From contig JAGVPB010000001.1 in NCBI GenBank assembly GCA_020052415.1, positions 1 through 57,007 on the forward strand: a stretch of DNA of 57,007 bases. The letters are read 5' to 3'. Shown here in pieces: positions 34,009-42,821 of this stretch. The translations under genes were made by a program, and so were the position numbers. A model generated the notes under the pieces. The model was given only the letters and a program-made list of their open reading frames with translations. It did no database searches and was not told where the DNA came from. Origin of the DNA: Bacteroidales bacterium (GTDB lineage: Bacteria; Bacteroidota; Bacteroidia; Bacteroidales; JAADJA01). The stretch's first letter is position 1; every line of letters starts with the position of its first letter.

Positions 34009-35041
34009 TTGAACTTCGTTTCCTGAAAAATTTTAACCGGTAAACAAAAAAAGTTCCTATTACCGCAGGAATTGCAAGGTTTATCAGCCAGAGTGATGAT
34101 GAAGACGAAACAATACCGATATTTAACTTGTCAGAAACAATTCCAAACTGTTCAAAATAGGAACCGATAAAATAGAGTGATACTGAACCTCTTATCCCTA
34201 ACTCAGCAAGAGTGACAGAAGGAATGGCCGTCATAATTAAAAAAACAATTGATATTATCATCAAACCTTGCAATAAAGGAATTTCGACAGAATAAGACAT
34301 CAGAAACAAATAAAACTGCAGGGTAAAAACTATATAGCGCAAAAAGCTTAGCAGTAATACTGTAGCGAGTTCAAAAGTGGTGTACCGTGAAATGATGGAA
34401 AAGTATTCATTGAATTTTCCAAATCTTTTCCTGATCATATGGCTGACGAATGCCGGCAGTGCAGTAACATTCAGAAAAATAAGAATTAAGGTTGTGATGA
34501 TGACAAGGACCAGGAAAATAATACCATAATAAAGATATGGTGAATAAAATTCAGCGGTTTTAAAATAGATTGGAATATAAACAAGCAGGCTGAAAGCCCC
34601 GACAATAATAGTTATCAGCAACTGACTGAAGCTTCCGATCATGGTAATAAATACACCTTGCCAGGGATTTGATTTTTCGAGAATAAAAACTCTTCCGAAC
34701 CATTCCCCAATCCTGTTGGGTGTAAAAACACTCACCGACACACCTGATAGCACTGCTTCAAAGGCTTTTAAAAAGGGCACTTTTTCAATCTTACTAATCA
34801 GGTATTGCCATTTTAAGGTTTCAATTCCCCAGTTTACAAGCATAAGGATGCAAATCCATCCAATAAAAATGATAATGTAAGACTGGTCAATGGATTCAAG
34901 AAAGTTATTAACTACATAGTCCAGTTTTTTGTGATAAAAAATTTGCTTGTAAATGAAGTAATAGGTTGCTGCAACAATGATCAGGCGGACAATTAAATTG
35001 TATGTTTTGTTTTTGTGTAGATTTGTAAAATGCTTAATCAT
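34001..35041 (-). CDS. UPF0104 / flippase-like integral membrane protein
   Basis: A 346-residue polytopic protein of the lysylphosphatidylglycerol synthase transmembrane family, with about eight helices. The family motif SVFTPNRIGEWFGRVFIL lies near residue 99 and TAIPSVTLAELGIRGSVSLYF near 272. It has no aminoacyl-transferase domain. It is distinct in sequence from the member at 10959-11924, though both stand beside a GT2. It is the first gene of a minus-strand operon with the GT2 and the cyclase-like protein. It diverges from ruvC by 28 bp. Confidence 0.85.
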   Translation of the reverse strand: MIKHFTNLHKNKTYNLIVRLIIVAATYYFIYKQIFYHKKLDYVVNNFLESIDQSYIIIFIGWICILMLVNWGIETLKWQYLISKIEKVPFLKAFEAVLSGVSVSVFTPNRIGEWFGRVFILEKSNPWQGVFITMIGSFSQLLITIIVGAFSLLVYIPIYFKTAEFYSPYLYYGIIFLVLVIITTLILIFLNVTALPAFVSHMIRKRFGKFNEYFSIISRYTTFELATVLLLSFLRYIVFTLQFYLFLMSYSVEIPLLQGLMIISIVFLIMTAIPSVTLAELGIRGSVSLYFIGSYFEQFGIVSDKLNIGIVSSSSSLWLINLAIPAVIGTFFVYRLKFFRKRSSND

Positions 35042-35069
35042 AAATTGGCCGTAAAGTTATAGTCTTCTT

Positions 35070-35621
35070 TTGAAACAGGAACGAGTTATATTAGGAATTG
35101 ATCCGGGCACAAATATAATGGGTTATGGGCTTATCCATCAAAAAGGCCGGAATGTAACGTTTTTATCACTAGGCGTTATTAAGCTAAGTAAGTACAATAA
35201 TCAGCCCCTAAAATTAAAAATAATATTTGAACGAACGCTTGGATTAATAGATGAATATAAACCGGATGAGCTTTCGATCGAATCGCCTTTTTATGGGAAA
35301 AATGTCCAGTCAATGCTTAAATTAGGTAGGGCTCAGGGGGTTGCGATGGCCGCAGCATTGTACAGGTCTGTCCCAATTTTCGAATATACCCCCAAAAAAA
35401 TTAAACAATCCATCACCGGTAATGGCAACGCCTCCAAGGAACAGGTCGCTGCAATGCTTGTGACTTTACTTTCCCTCAAAGATCCACCCGAATATCTCGA
35501 CAGCACTGATGCGCTTGCCGCAGCAGTTTGTCATTTTTTCCAAAAATCAAATGTTAATGAAGGTGAAATTTATTCAGGCTGGAAACAATTTATCGTTAAA
35601 AATCCTGACCGGGCAAAATAA
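35070..35621 (+). CDS. ruvC: Crossover junction endodeoxyribonuclease RuvC
   Basis: A 183-residue Holliday-junction resolvase. The acidic catalytic residues are in place: Asp in [14 protein letters not shown], Glu in [11 protein letters not shown], and the [12 protein letters not shown] pair near the C-terminus. The start must be TTG at 35070. An in-frame TAA at 35052 closes the frame upstream, no ATG or GTG lies before the first strand, and the catalytic aspartate is only about 11 residues in. ruvA and ruvB are not adjacent. Translation efficiency may be limited by the TTG start. Confidence 0.94.
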   Translation: MKQERVILGIDPGTNIMGYGLIHQKGRNVTFLSLGVIKLSKYNNQPLKLKIIFERTLGLIDEYKPDELSIESPFYGKNVQSMLKLGRAQGVAMAAALYRSVPIFEYTPKKIKQSITGNGNASKEQVAAMLVTLLSLKDPPEYLDSTDALAAAVCHFFQKSNVNEGEIYSGWKQFIVKNPDRAK

Positions 35622-35692
35622 ATTAAGTATAGGTTATTGAAATTTTTCCTGCTTCAATTTTAAACACTCCTCGCACAACTCCCATCACTCAA

Positions 35693-35738
35693 CTCCCTGC
35701 TCTCCTCTCCCTGCTCCCCGCTCCCCGCTCCCCGCTCC
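35693..35738. repeat. C-rich heptamer repeat with G-quadruplex potential
   Basis: Three perfect CTCCCCG-type units (35714-35734) follow a pyrimidine-rich lead. On the minus strand the sequence gives G4-AGC-G4-AGC-G4 and then a G3 run three bases on (35733-35709), four guanine runs with 3-nt loops, a textbook intramolecular quadruplex. It sits between the convergent ruvC and ureohydrolase-like genes. Its composition is unlike the AT-rich surroundings. Confidence 0.6.
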
Positions 35739-35741
35739 ATG

Positions 35742-36917
35742 CTACATCAGCTTTTGATAAGCCTGCCACCACCGGTCAGGTATATCGTCACCGCATGCTG
35801 TTTGGTAATCGCTGTATGAACAAGGTACCAGGTGATGGCGTTCATAAATATTCTTATAAGTAGTTTTTACAGGTACATCCATCCACCAGCGGTCACTTTT
35901 CTTGCTCTTGTAAAAAATCAGCTTATCCTTGTTATCCTTGATCGAAACGGTATATTTTACGTAATCCCGTTTGTCTTTATAAGGATGATCATTCTTACGG
36001 TTGTAGAAGCCATCAATGAAATACCAGATCATTTGTGCAACAAGATGAGATGTTTGATGATTATTGTCAAATTTGGGATTGACTTCATAAAATCCGATTG
36101 ACGATAGCTTGTCGCTAATTCCGGCATACCTCATGATCTGGCACATTTCCTCCCCATAAAACCCGTTTGGTGATGCATTACCATTGCCCGGCGCATCCGA
36201 TTGACGGATTGCAGAAACATCCACAGTAATCATATCGGCATTCCTGACAAGCGGTTCTGCATCCTCCAGATTATGCCTGACCATACCCAGCCTGTAAACA
36301 TCAAAATACAGGTTCTTCATTAAATTGATCGCTTCTGCATCAACAAAATAAGATTGGTATCCGATATTTGTATAATTAAATAAAAAATTAGGCTGATGAA
36401 GGATTATCTTGTTCAGGTATGACTGGGAGTTAAGCTCCTGGTCTGTTTTACCCAGATCAAATACTGAATCAATGCCGACAATATTAACCACCTGCCCTAA
36501 ATTTTCATAAGCGCCGTAATTTGCATACGTTAGGTCCTGGCCTCCGCCAATAATGACAGGGATAATTTTATTTTTTATAAGTTCTGAAATAATGGTAGAA
36601 ACAGCAAAATAAGTATCATTAATCGTGTGGCCCTGACGAATGTTTCCAAGATCGGCAATACGGGGCGAATTGTCACCTCTGAATAATTTATACAAGGAAT
36701 TTCGTATGTAATCCGGAGCATGCGCACACCCTTCATTGTTCACTGCCTTCCGGTCTTCAATGACACCAATTATAGCTATATCAACGTCGCTGAGTTCGGG
36801 AAATTCATCTTTTACAAGGTAACTGCGTATCATATCGCCGAGCCTGTGCTTTGCCGTTTCACTTACAGAATTTATTTCGGGTAATTCAAGAGGCTCCAGA
36901 TATAATGACAAATCCAT
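35742..36917 (-). CDS. Ureohydrolase-fold (arginase/formimidoylglutamase-like) protein with altered metal site
   Basis: A 391-residue protein of the arginase/agmatinase/formiminoglutamase fold: ADLGNIRQG, VIIGGGQDLTYA, IVGIDSVFDLG and ITVDVSAIRQSDAPG align with the family's metal motifs. The usual GGDHS histidine is Gln127; DAHxD is Asp150-Ser-Val-Phe-Asp154, losing the histidine; and the D-x-D pair keeps Asp233 but has Ser235. Three of six manganese ligands are therefore replaced, so normal hydrolysis is unlikely. The C-terminal 80 residues (about 310-391) are an extension rich in Tyr, Lys and Trp. A different metal, a different reaction or a binding role are options. Confidence 0.78.
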   Translation of the reverse strand: MDLSLYLEPLELPEINSVSETAKHRLGDMIRSYLVKDEFPELSDVDIAIIGVIEDRKAVNNEGCAHAPDYIRNSLYKLFRGDNSPRIADLGNIRQGHTINDTYFAVSTIISELIKNKIIPVIIGGGQDLTYANYGAYENLGQVVNIVGIDSVFDLGKTDQELNSQSYLNKIILHQPNFLFNYTNIGYQSYFVDAEAINLMKNLYFDVYRLGMVRHNLEDAEPLVRNADMITVDVSAIRQSDAPGNGNASPNGFYGEEMCQIMRYAGISDKLSSIGFYEVNPKFDNNHQTSHLVAQMIWYFIDGFYNRKNDHPYKDKRDYVKYTVSIKDNKDKLIFYKSKKSDRWWMDVPVKTTYKNIYERHHLVPCSYSDYQTACGDDIPDRWWQAYQKLM

Positions 36918-37005
36918 TTTTTACTATCCTTGTTAATTTGTGATTCTATTTATACAACAATTAACTATAAAAAGTTTTCGAATGGTATGAGATTGCCGGG
37001 AATAA

Positions 37006-39321
37006 TTATTTTTTCTTTTTAATTTTTGGTTTGCTGTCAGCGCTTTCAATAATCTTCTTGCACTCTTCCAGGGTAAGGCTTTCGGGGGCTTTGCCTTTTG
37101 GAATCTTGAAGTTTGCTTTATTCCAGGATATATAAGCTCCGAACCTGCCCTTTAAAACCAATATTGGTTTATCACCCTTAAATTCAAGAATGATTTTTTC
37201 CTTATCCTTGATTCTTTTATTATTGATGATCTCTATTGCCCGTTCTTCAGAAATAGAATACGGATCATCGGTTTTTGAAAGAGAATAAAATTGACCGGTA
37301 TGTCTGATATAAGGCCCGAAACGTCCAATAGCCACGATCATTTCCTCATTTTCAAAATTGCCGGCTACCCGTGGAAGCCTAAACGAGTCCAGCGCCTGTT
37401 CAAGATTAATTGCATCAATGCTTTGCCCTTTTTTCATCCCGGCAAATCTTGGCTTTTCTTCATCGCTTGTCTCACCTATCTGAACGATTGAACCGTATCT
37501 TCCAATTTTTGCATAAACGTTTTTACCTGTAGCAGGATCTTTTCCTAATAACCTTTCACCACTTTGCTTTTTGGATTTTTCAAGTGTACTTTCCACTCTT
37601 TGATGAAATGGCCAGTAAAATTCATTGATCATTTCATTCCATACTCTTTTCCCCTGAGCGATTTCATCAAATTCAATTTCCACATTTGCCGTGAAATTAT
37701 AATCCAGAATATTGTCAAAATATTGTACCAGAAAATTATTGACTACAGTACCAATATCGGTCGGAAAGAGTTTATTTTTCTCATAACCGGTTTTTTCAGT
37801 TTTTACCTCTTCTTTTACAGTATCGCCCGTAAGTGAAATGACATTAAACTTTCTTTCAATACCTGGTCTTTCGGCTTTCTCAACATATTCCCTCTTTTGT
37901 ATTGTAGAAATCGTTGGAGCATAAGTAGAAGGCCTGCCGATTCCTAACTCTTCAAGCTTTTTAACCAGGCTGGCTTCGGTGTACCGGGGTGGTGATTGCG
38001 TAAATTTTTGAGTAGCATTTATTTCTATCCTTTTAAGTTTATCACCTTCAAATACGGCAGGCAACATTCCTTTTTGACTTTCCTGGTCTTCCTCGTCCGA
38101 CGATTCCATATAAACTCTCAGAAAACCGTCAAACTTAATGATTTCGCCACGGGCAATAAAATTTTCTTTTGTTGTTGATACACTAATGGTAACTATTGTT
38201 TTCTCCAAATCGGCATCTGCCATTTGAGATGCTATTGTTCTTTTCCAGATCAGTTCATAAAGTCTTTGCTGAAAGGCATCACCCGCTATTTGCTGATTTT
38301 CCATAAAAGTAGGCCTGATTGCCTCATGGGCTTCCTGAGCCGATTTAGATCGGGTCACATATTGACGGGTTTTTACATATTTCTCACCGAATGAAGATGT
38401 GATGGCTTTTTTAGCCATCGTAAGTGCAAGGTTCGAAAGATTCACCGAATCGGTTCGCATGTATGTTATATTACCCGATTCATAAAGTTGTTGGGCGACC
38501 AACATGGTTTTGGCAACCGAAAAACCCAATTTTCTGCTGGCTTCCTGTTGCAATGTGGATGTAGTAAACGGCGGAGCGGGAGATTTTTTTGATGGTTTTT
38601 TCTCGACAGAGCCAACCGTAAATTCTGCAGGAATACATTTATTTAGAAATCCTGAGGCTTCTTCTTTTGTTTTGAACCGGGACGCAAGCTCTGCTTCAAG
38701 TACCGATAGTTCTTCGCGATCCTGAATTGAAAATTTCCCTGATACCCTGTAACTGGATTCGGATTTAAAGGATTTTATTTCGTCTTCACGCTCCACGATT
38801 AAGCGAACGGCAACCGATTGAACCCGGCCGGCCGACAGGGAAGGTTTTACTTTTTTCCAGAGAACCGGAGACACTTCATATCCCACCAGTCTGTCGAGTA
38901 CCCTTCGTGCCTGTTGTGCATCCACCAGGTGATGGTCTATAGCTCTTGGATTTTCAATTGCTTCAAGAATGGCTGACTTGGTTATTTCATGAAAAACTAT
39001 TCTTTTAGTTGATTTCTCATCCAAATCCAAAGCTTTGACCAGGTGCCAGGAAATGGCTTCTCCTTCACGATCTTCGTCAGTTGCAAGCCAAACCGTTTCT
39101 GCAACTTTTGCAATCTTTTTAAGCTCGGTAATGGTCTTCTTTTTATCAGCAGAAATTTCATAATTCGGAGCAAATCCATTCTTAATATCAATACTGAGAT
39201 CTTTTTTCGAAAGATCTCTCACATGTCCGAAACTTGATTTTACAGTAAACTCTTTCCCAAGAAACTTTTCTATGGTTTTTGCTTTTGCCGGAGACTCTAC
39301 TATAACAAGGTTTTTCGCCAT
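37006..39321 (-). CDS. topA: DNA topoisomerase I
   Basis: A 771-residue type IA topoisomerase that relaxes negative supercoils. The Toprim domain opens LVIVESPAKAKTIEKFLGKEF and has DEDREGEAI; the active-site tyrosine is in GNITYMRTDSVNLS. Instead of zinc fingers, the C-terminus has repeated IGRFGPYIR-type modules (about 610-745), followed by a lysine-rich tail (KPKIKKKK), a layout common in Bacteroidota. All catalytic motifs are present. pgk lies 209 bp upstream on the same strand. Confidence 0.96.
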   Translation of the reverse strand: MAKNLVIVESPAKAKTIEKFLGKEFTVKSSFGHVRDLSKKDLSIDIKNGFAPNYEISADKKKTITELKKIAKVAETVWLATDEDREGEAISWHLVKALDLDEKSTKRIVFHEITKSAILEAIENPRAIDHHLVDAQQARRVLDRLVGYEVSPVLWKKVKPSLSAGRVQSVAVRLIVEREDEIKSFKSESSYRVSGKFSIQDREELSVLEAELASRFKTKEEASGFLNKCIPAEFTVGSVEKKPSKKSPAPPFTTSTLQQEASRKLGFSVAKTMLVAQQLYESGNITYMRTDSVNLSNLALTMAKKAITSSFGEKYVKTRQYVTRSKSAQEAHEAIRPTFMENQQIAGDAFQQRLYELIWKRTIASQMADADLEKTIVTISVSTTKENFIARGEIIKFDGFLRVYMESSDEEDQESQKGMLPAVFEGDKLKRIEINATQKFTQSPPRYTEASLVKKLEELGIGRPSTYAPTISTIQKREYVEKAERPGIERKFNVISLTGDTVKEEVKTEKTGYEKNKLFPTDIGTVVNNFLVQYFDNILDYNFTANVEIEFDEIAQGKRVWNEMINEFYWPFHQRVESTLEKSKKQSGERLLGKDPATGKNVYAKIGRYGSIVQIGETSDEEKPRFAGMKKGQSIDAINLEQALDSFRLPRVAGNFENEEMIVAIGRFGPYIRHTGQFYSLSKTDDPYSISEERAIEIINNKRIKDKEKIILEFKGDKPILVLKGRFGAYISWNKANFKIPKGKAPESLTLEECKKIIESADSKPKIKKKK

Positions 39322-39366
39322 TTCAGCTAGAATTTATATTTGTTACAAGGTTTTACAAAAATCGCG

Positions 39367-39374
39367 CAAAGGTA
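39367..39374 (-). promoter_or_regulatory. -7 promoter element for topA
   Basis: On the minus strand it reads TACCTTTG followed by C, an exact match to TAnnTTTG, 45 bases before the topA ATG. A -33 box is not clear. A 6-bp hairpin (TCATTT/AAATGA, 39455-39472) lies further upstream, without a T tract. Confidence 0.4.
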
Positions 39375-39530
39375 AAATAATAAACACATTATCATATAAA
39401 AGGTTGTTTTTTTGATTTTTGAGAAGTAGAAAGAAAGACTACAATTCAAGTCATTCATTTTGTATGAAATGAGAATGCACTACCGAATCCGAAAAGAGTT
39501 AAGGTCTGGACTGTGAAATCCTGAAACGAT

Positions 39531-40721
39531 TCAATCCTTAATTGCCTTTACTCCCGGAAGTTCTTTTCCCTCGATGTATTCGAGCATGGCACCCCCACCG
39601 GTCGAAACATAACTCACCTTATCCTTAAGATGATATTTGTTAATTGCAGCGACAGAATCACCGCCTCCTATGAGTGAAAAAGCTCCTTTCTGTGTTGCTT
39701 TGGCAACGGCTTCAGCAATGGCTTTTGTTCCTGCAGCAAAATTCTCCATTTCAAAAACTCCCATGGGTCCATTCCACAATATTGTTTTTGAATTTTCTAT
39801 TATTTCAGTGAATTTTTTTATGCTGTCCGGCCCAATATCAAGGCCCATCCAATCTTCCGGAATTTCATTTACGTCAGCAATCTTTTTATTCGCCAAATTG
39901 TCAAATTTATCAGCAATTATTGCATCGGTTGGGAGATAAAGATTGATCCCCAGTTCCTTTGCGCCCTCTACAGTATTTAACGCCAGTTCGAGCAACTCAT
40001 CTTCAACAAGCGATTTCCCTACTTCGCCCCCAAGTGCTGAAATAAAAGTAAACATCATTCCTCCGCCAACAATCAAATTATCCACCTTACTTAGCAGGTT
40101 GTTGATGATCTCAATTTTCCCCGACACTTTCGCCCCGCCAAGTATTGCTGTGTACGGCTTTTGTGCATTATGGAGCACTTTGTCAATACTTCTGACTTCA
40201 TTCTCCATGATATAACCAAACATTTTATCTTCAGGGAAAAAATTTGCAATTATAGCGGTAGAAGCATGTGCCCTGTGAGCCGTTCCAAAGGCATCATTCA
40301 TATACACATTACCCAGTGATGCCAGCTTTTTAGTGAAGGCTTCATCACCCTTGGTTTCTTCTTTATAAAAACGAAGGTTCTCAAGCATGAGCACTTCAGC
40401 GGGTTGCAGTCCTGCAGCTAGTTCTTTAGCAGAATTCCCGATACAATCGTCAGCAAATTTTACCGGCTTCCCAAGCTGTTTTGTAAGATAGGGAACAATG
40501 TGTTTCAGGGAATATTTATCTTCCGGGCCCTCCTTTGGCCTTCCCAGGTGCGACATCAGGATGGCAGAGCCTCCGCCTGAAATAATTTTCTTTATGGTAG
40601 GAATTGCAGCGTCTATCCTGCTTGTGTCCGTTATTTCAAACTTATCATTTAAAGGTACATTGAAATCCACCCGCACAAGCACCTTTTTATCTTTAAAATT
40701 ATAGCTGTCAATATTTTTCAT
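39531..40721 (-). CDS. pgk: Phosphoglycerate kinase
   Basis: A 396-residue glycolytic enzyme that forms ATP from 1,3-bisphosphoglycerate. The conserved [22 protein letters not shown], nucleotide-site [29 protein letters not shown] and [11 protein letters not shown] are all present, and the length is normal. It is monocistronic or followed by topA after 209 bp. A clear promoter was not found in the 145-bp gap to the divergent aminotransferase gene. Confidence 0.97.
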   Translation of the reverse strand: MKNIDSYNFKDKKVLVRVDFNVPLNDKFEITDTSRIDAAIPTIKKIISGGGSAILMSHLGRPKEGPEDKYSLKHIVPYLTKQLGKPVKFADDCIGNSAKELAAGLQPAEVLMLENLRFYKEETKGDEAFTKKLASLGNVYMNDAFGTAHRAHASTAIIANFFPEDKMFGYIMENEVRSIDKVLHNAQKPYTAILGGAKVSGKIEIINNLLSKVDNLIVGGGMMFTFISALGGEVGKSLVEDELLELALNTVEGAKELGINLYLPTDAIIADKFDNLANKKIADVNEIPEDWMGLDIGPDSIKKFTEIIENSKTILWNGPMGVFEMENFAAGTKAIAEAVAKATQKGAFSLIGGGDSVAAINKYHLKDKVSYVSTGGGAMLEYIEGKELPGVKAIKD

Positions 40722-40866
40722 TTGGAGTGTAATTTAAAGTTGATTTTTATTCATCGTTCTCAATCCTATTTTTAAAACTAAAGGCCTATTTGGCGCTCAA
40801 AAATACTTAAAAAATAATTTCGTTTATTAATCCTAATTTTACCGCTCAAATTATAACTTATCATAA

Positions 40867-42024
40867 ATGACATATTTTAACGGCACTAAGAAATCAAAAA
40901 TGCCGAAACAGGAAACCTCAATTTTTGCCGTGATGTCGGCTCTTGCTAATGAGCATAAAGCCATCAACCTGTCGCAGGGATTTCCTGATTTTGAAATTTC
41001 TCCCAGGCTGATCAGCCTCGTTCATAAATACATGAAAAAAGGAAAAAATCAGTACGCCCCCATGACCGGCATTCCGGAACTTCGTGAACAAATTGTAAAC
41101 AAAGTCGAATTGCTTTATGGTGTAAAATATGATTTTCAGAAAGAGGTTAATATAACTGCCGGAGCCACCCAGGCACTGCATACTGCAATTTCTGCCATCG
41201 TTGGCGAAGGTGATGAAGTCATTGTGTTTGAACCTGCTTATGATTCTTATGTCCCGGTCGTTAAAATGCACGGCGGCATAGTAAAATTTGCGGAATTGAA
41301 ACTTCCGGACTATCACATTGATTGGAATGAAGTTAAAAAACTCATTACCAATCACACCCGAATGATCATCATCAATTCTCCTCACAATCCGACAGGAAGT
41401 ATTTTAAAGGCGGATGATTTGAAAAACCTCGAAAAACTTACCCGCGATACCGACATCATCGTCCTGAGCGATGAAGTTTATGAACACCTGATTTATGATG
41501 ATATCAGGCATGAGAGTGTTTGCCGGTACCCCGGACTTTTGGAAAGATCTTTCGTCGTCGGTTCATTCGGTAAAACATTTCATGCAACCGGTTGGAAAAT
41601 GGGATTTGTTCTTGCACCTGAAAATCTGATGGATGAATTCCGGAAGGTTCACCAGTTTGTAGTTTTTGCTTGTAATACCCCGGTTCAATATGCCATTGCT
41701 GAATACATGAAAGATCGCACAGTTTATGATAATCTCTGCAATTTTTATCAAAAAAAACGGGATTATTTCACAGGACTTATCAAAAATTCAAGGTTTAATA
41801 TCATATCTTCCTGCGGTACTTATTTTCAATTGCTGGATTACAGCCGGATAACCGCCGAAACCGAAGTTGAATTTGCCATTCGGATGACCAGTGAATTTAA
41901 ATTAGCCTCTATCCCGGTTTCTGTTTTTTATCATAACAATACCGACAATAAGGTATTACGCTTTTGTTTTGCAAAAAAGGAAAAAACACTTGATAAAGCT
42001 GCTGAAATTCTATGCAGGATTTAA
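40867..42024 (+). CDS. PLP-dependent aminotransferase, methionine/glutamine transaminase type
   Basis: A 385-residue fold-type I aminotransferase close to E. coli YbdL and to glutamine transaminase K. INLSQGFPDFEIS, NSPHNPTGS, and the PLP lysine in VGSFGKTFHATGWKMGF are present, as is the C-terminal arginine region (NKVLRFCFAKKEKTL). These enzymes use methionine, glutamine or aromatic amino acids with 2-oxo-acids. The gene overlaps the next one, an omega-amidase, by 13 bases. That pairing favours glutamine-driven transamination of 2-oxo-4-methylthiobutanoate in methionine salvage. Confidence 0.88.
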   Translation: MTYFNGTKKSKMPKQETSIFAVMSALANEHKAINLSQGFPDFEISPRLISLVHKYMKKGKNQYAPMTGIPELREQIVNKVELLYGVKYDFQKEVNITAGATQALHTAISAIVGEGDEVIVFEPAYDSYVPVVKMHGGIVKFAELKLPDYHIDWNEVKKLITNHTRMIIINSPHNPTGSILKADDLKNLEKLTRDTDIIVLSDEVYEHLIYDDIRHESVCRYPGLLERSFVVGSFGKTFHATGWKMGFVLAPENLMDEFRKVHQFVVFACNTPVQYAIAEYMKDRTVYDNLCNFYQKKRDYFTGLIKNSRFNIISSCGTYFQLLDYSRITAETEVEFAIRMTSEFKLASIPVSVFYHNNTDNKVLRFCFAKKEKTLDKAAEILCRI

Positions 42025-42803
42025 AAATAGTCATTATACAGTCTGATTTGATTTGGGAAAATGCTTACCAAAACCTTAAAAACTTTGACCAGAAGTTAGA
42101 TATTGTCTCCACTAACCCCGACCTGATCATCCTTCCCGAAATGTTCAGTACCGGCTTTACCATGAATAAGGAATTTGCAGAGACAATGAACGGCAAAACC
42201 ATAAACTGGCTTAAGTCACAAGCCATAAAAAACAATTGTGTAATTGCCGGTAGTGTTTTAATGGTAGAGAATGAAAAATATTTTAACCGGTTTATTTGGA
42301 TGAATCCTGATGGAACCTATGAACAATATGATAAAAGACATTTGTTCAGAATGGGAAAGGAACATCAAACCATCACCGGCGGAACAAATAAGAAAATAGT
42401 TGAGCACAGGAATTGGAAAATCAATTTGCAGGTTTGCTATGACCTGCGATTCCCTGTTTGGAGTAAGAACAATTATATGAATGGAAAATATGACTTCGAT
42501 GCTTTGCTTTATATTGCCAACTGGCCTGAAGTTAGAAACCAGGCATATAAATCTCTTCTGGTAGCCCGTGCAATCGAGAACCAGTCGTACGTAATATGGG
42601 CAAACCGGGTTGGCTGTGATAATAACAAGATAAATCACACTGGAGATTCTATGGTGATTGACCCGTTTGGCAAAATTATCGCACGGGCTTCGGCAGGAAA
42701 AGTAGAAATATTACATGCTGTACTTGTTAGAAAATCGCTCGATGATTTCAGGGAAAACTTTAAGGTTGGTTTGGACTGGGATAATTATACAGTACATGAT
42801 TAA
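42012..42803 (+). CDS. Omega-amidase, YafV/NIT2-type carbon-nitrogen hydrolase
   Basis: A 263-residue nitrilase-superfamily amidase with the Glu-Lys-Cys triad: Glu43 (LPEMFSTGF), Lys108 (YDKRHLF) and Cys142 (LQVCYDLRFP). The motif spacing matches YafV and NIT2, which hydrolyse 2-oxoglutaramate and so remove the product of glutamine transamination. Its start codon lies 13 bases inside the aminotransferase gene. It faces waaA with an 18-bp convergent gap. Confidence 0.9.
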   Translation: MQDLKIVIIQSDLIWENAYQNLKNFDQKLDIVSTNPDLIILPEMFSTGFTMNKEFAETMNGKTINWLKSQAIKNNCVIAGSVLMVENEKYFNRFIWMNPDGTYEQYDKRHLFRMGKEHQTITGGTNKKIVEHRNWKINLQVCYDLRFPVWSKNNYMNGKYDFDALLYIANWPEVRNQAYKSLLVARAIENQSYVIWANRVGCDNNKINHTGDSMVIDPFGKIIARASAGKVEILHAVLVRKSLDDFRENFKVGLDWDNYTVHD

Positions 42804-42821
42804 GGAAAGAGATCATCGAAT

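Noticed and set aside
31890-35041. Pycsar-like anti-phage system
   Set aside because: No effector with a cyclic-nucleotide-binding and TIR or membrane domain; neighbours are a glycosyltransferase and a flippase-like protein.
39455-39472. TCATTT/AAATGA hairpin as the pgk terminator
   Set aside because: The stem is six weak pairs with no T tract.
40722-40866. Promoter for the aminotransferase gene
   Set aside because: TTTG at 40789 and TAATTTCG at 40815 are 22 nt apart with a mismatch, and TAATTTTA at 40834 has no -33 partner; no single choice is convincing.
40918-41385. 155-codon open frame on the minus strand
   Set aside because: Antisense to the aminotransferase, whose motifs are intact throughout.
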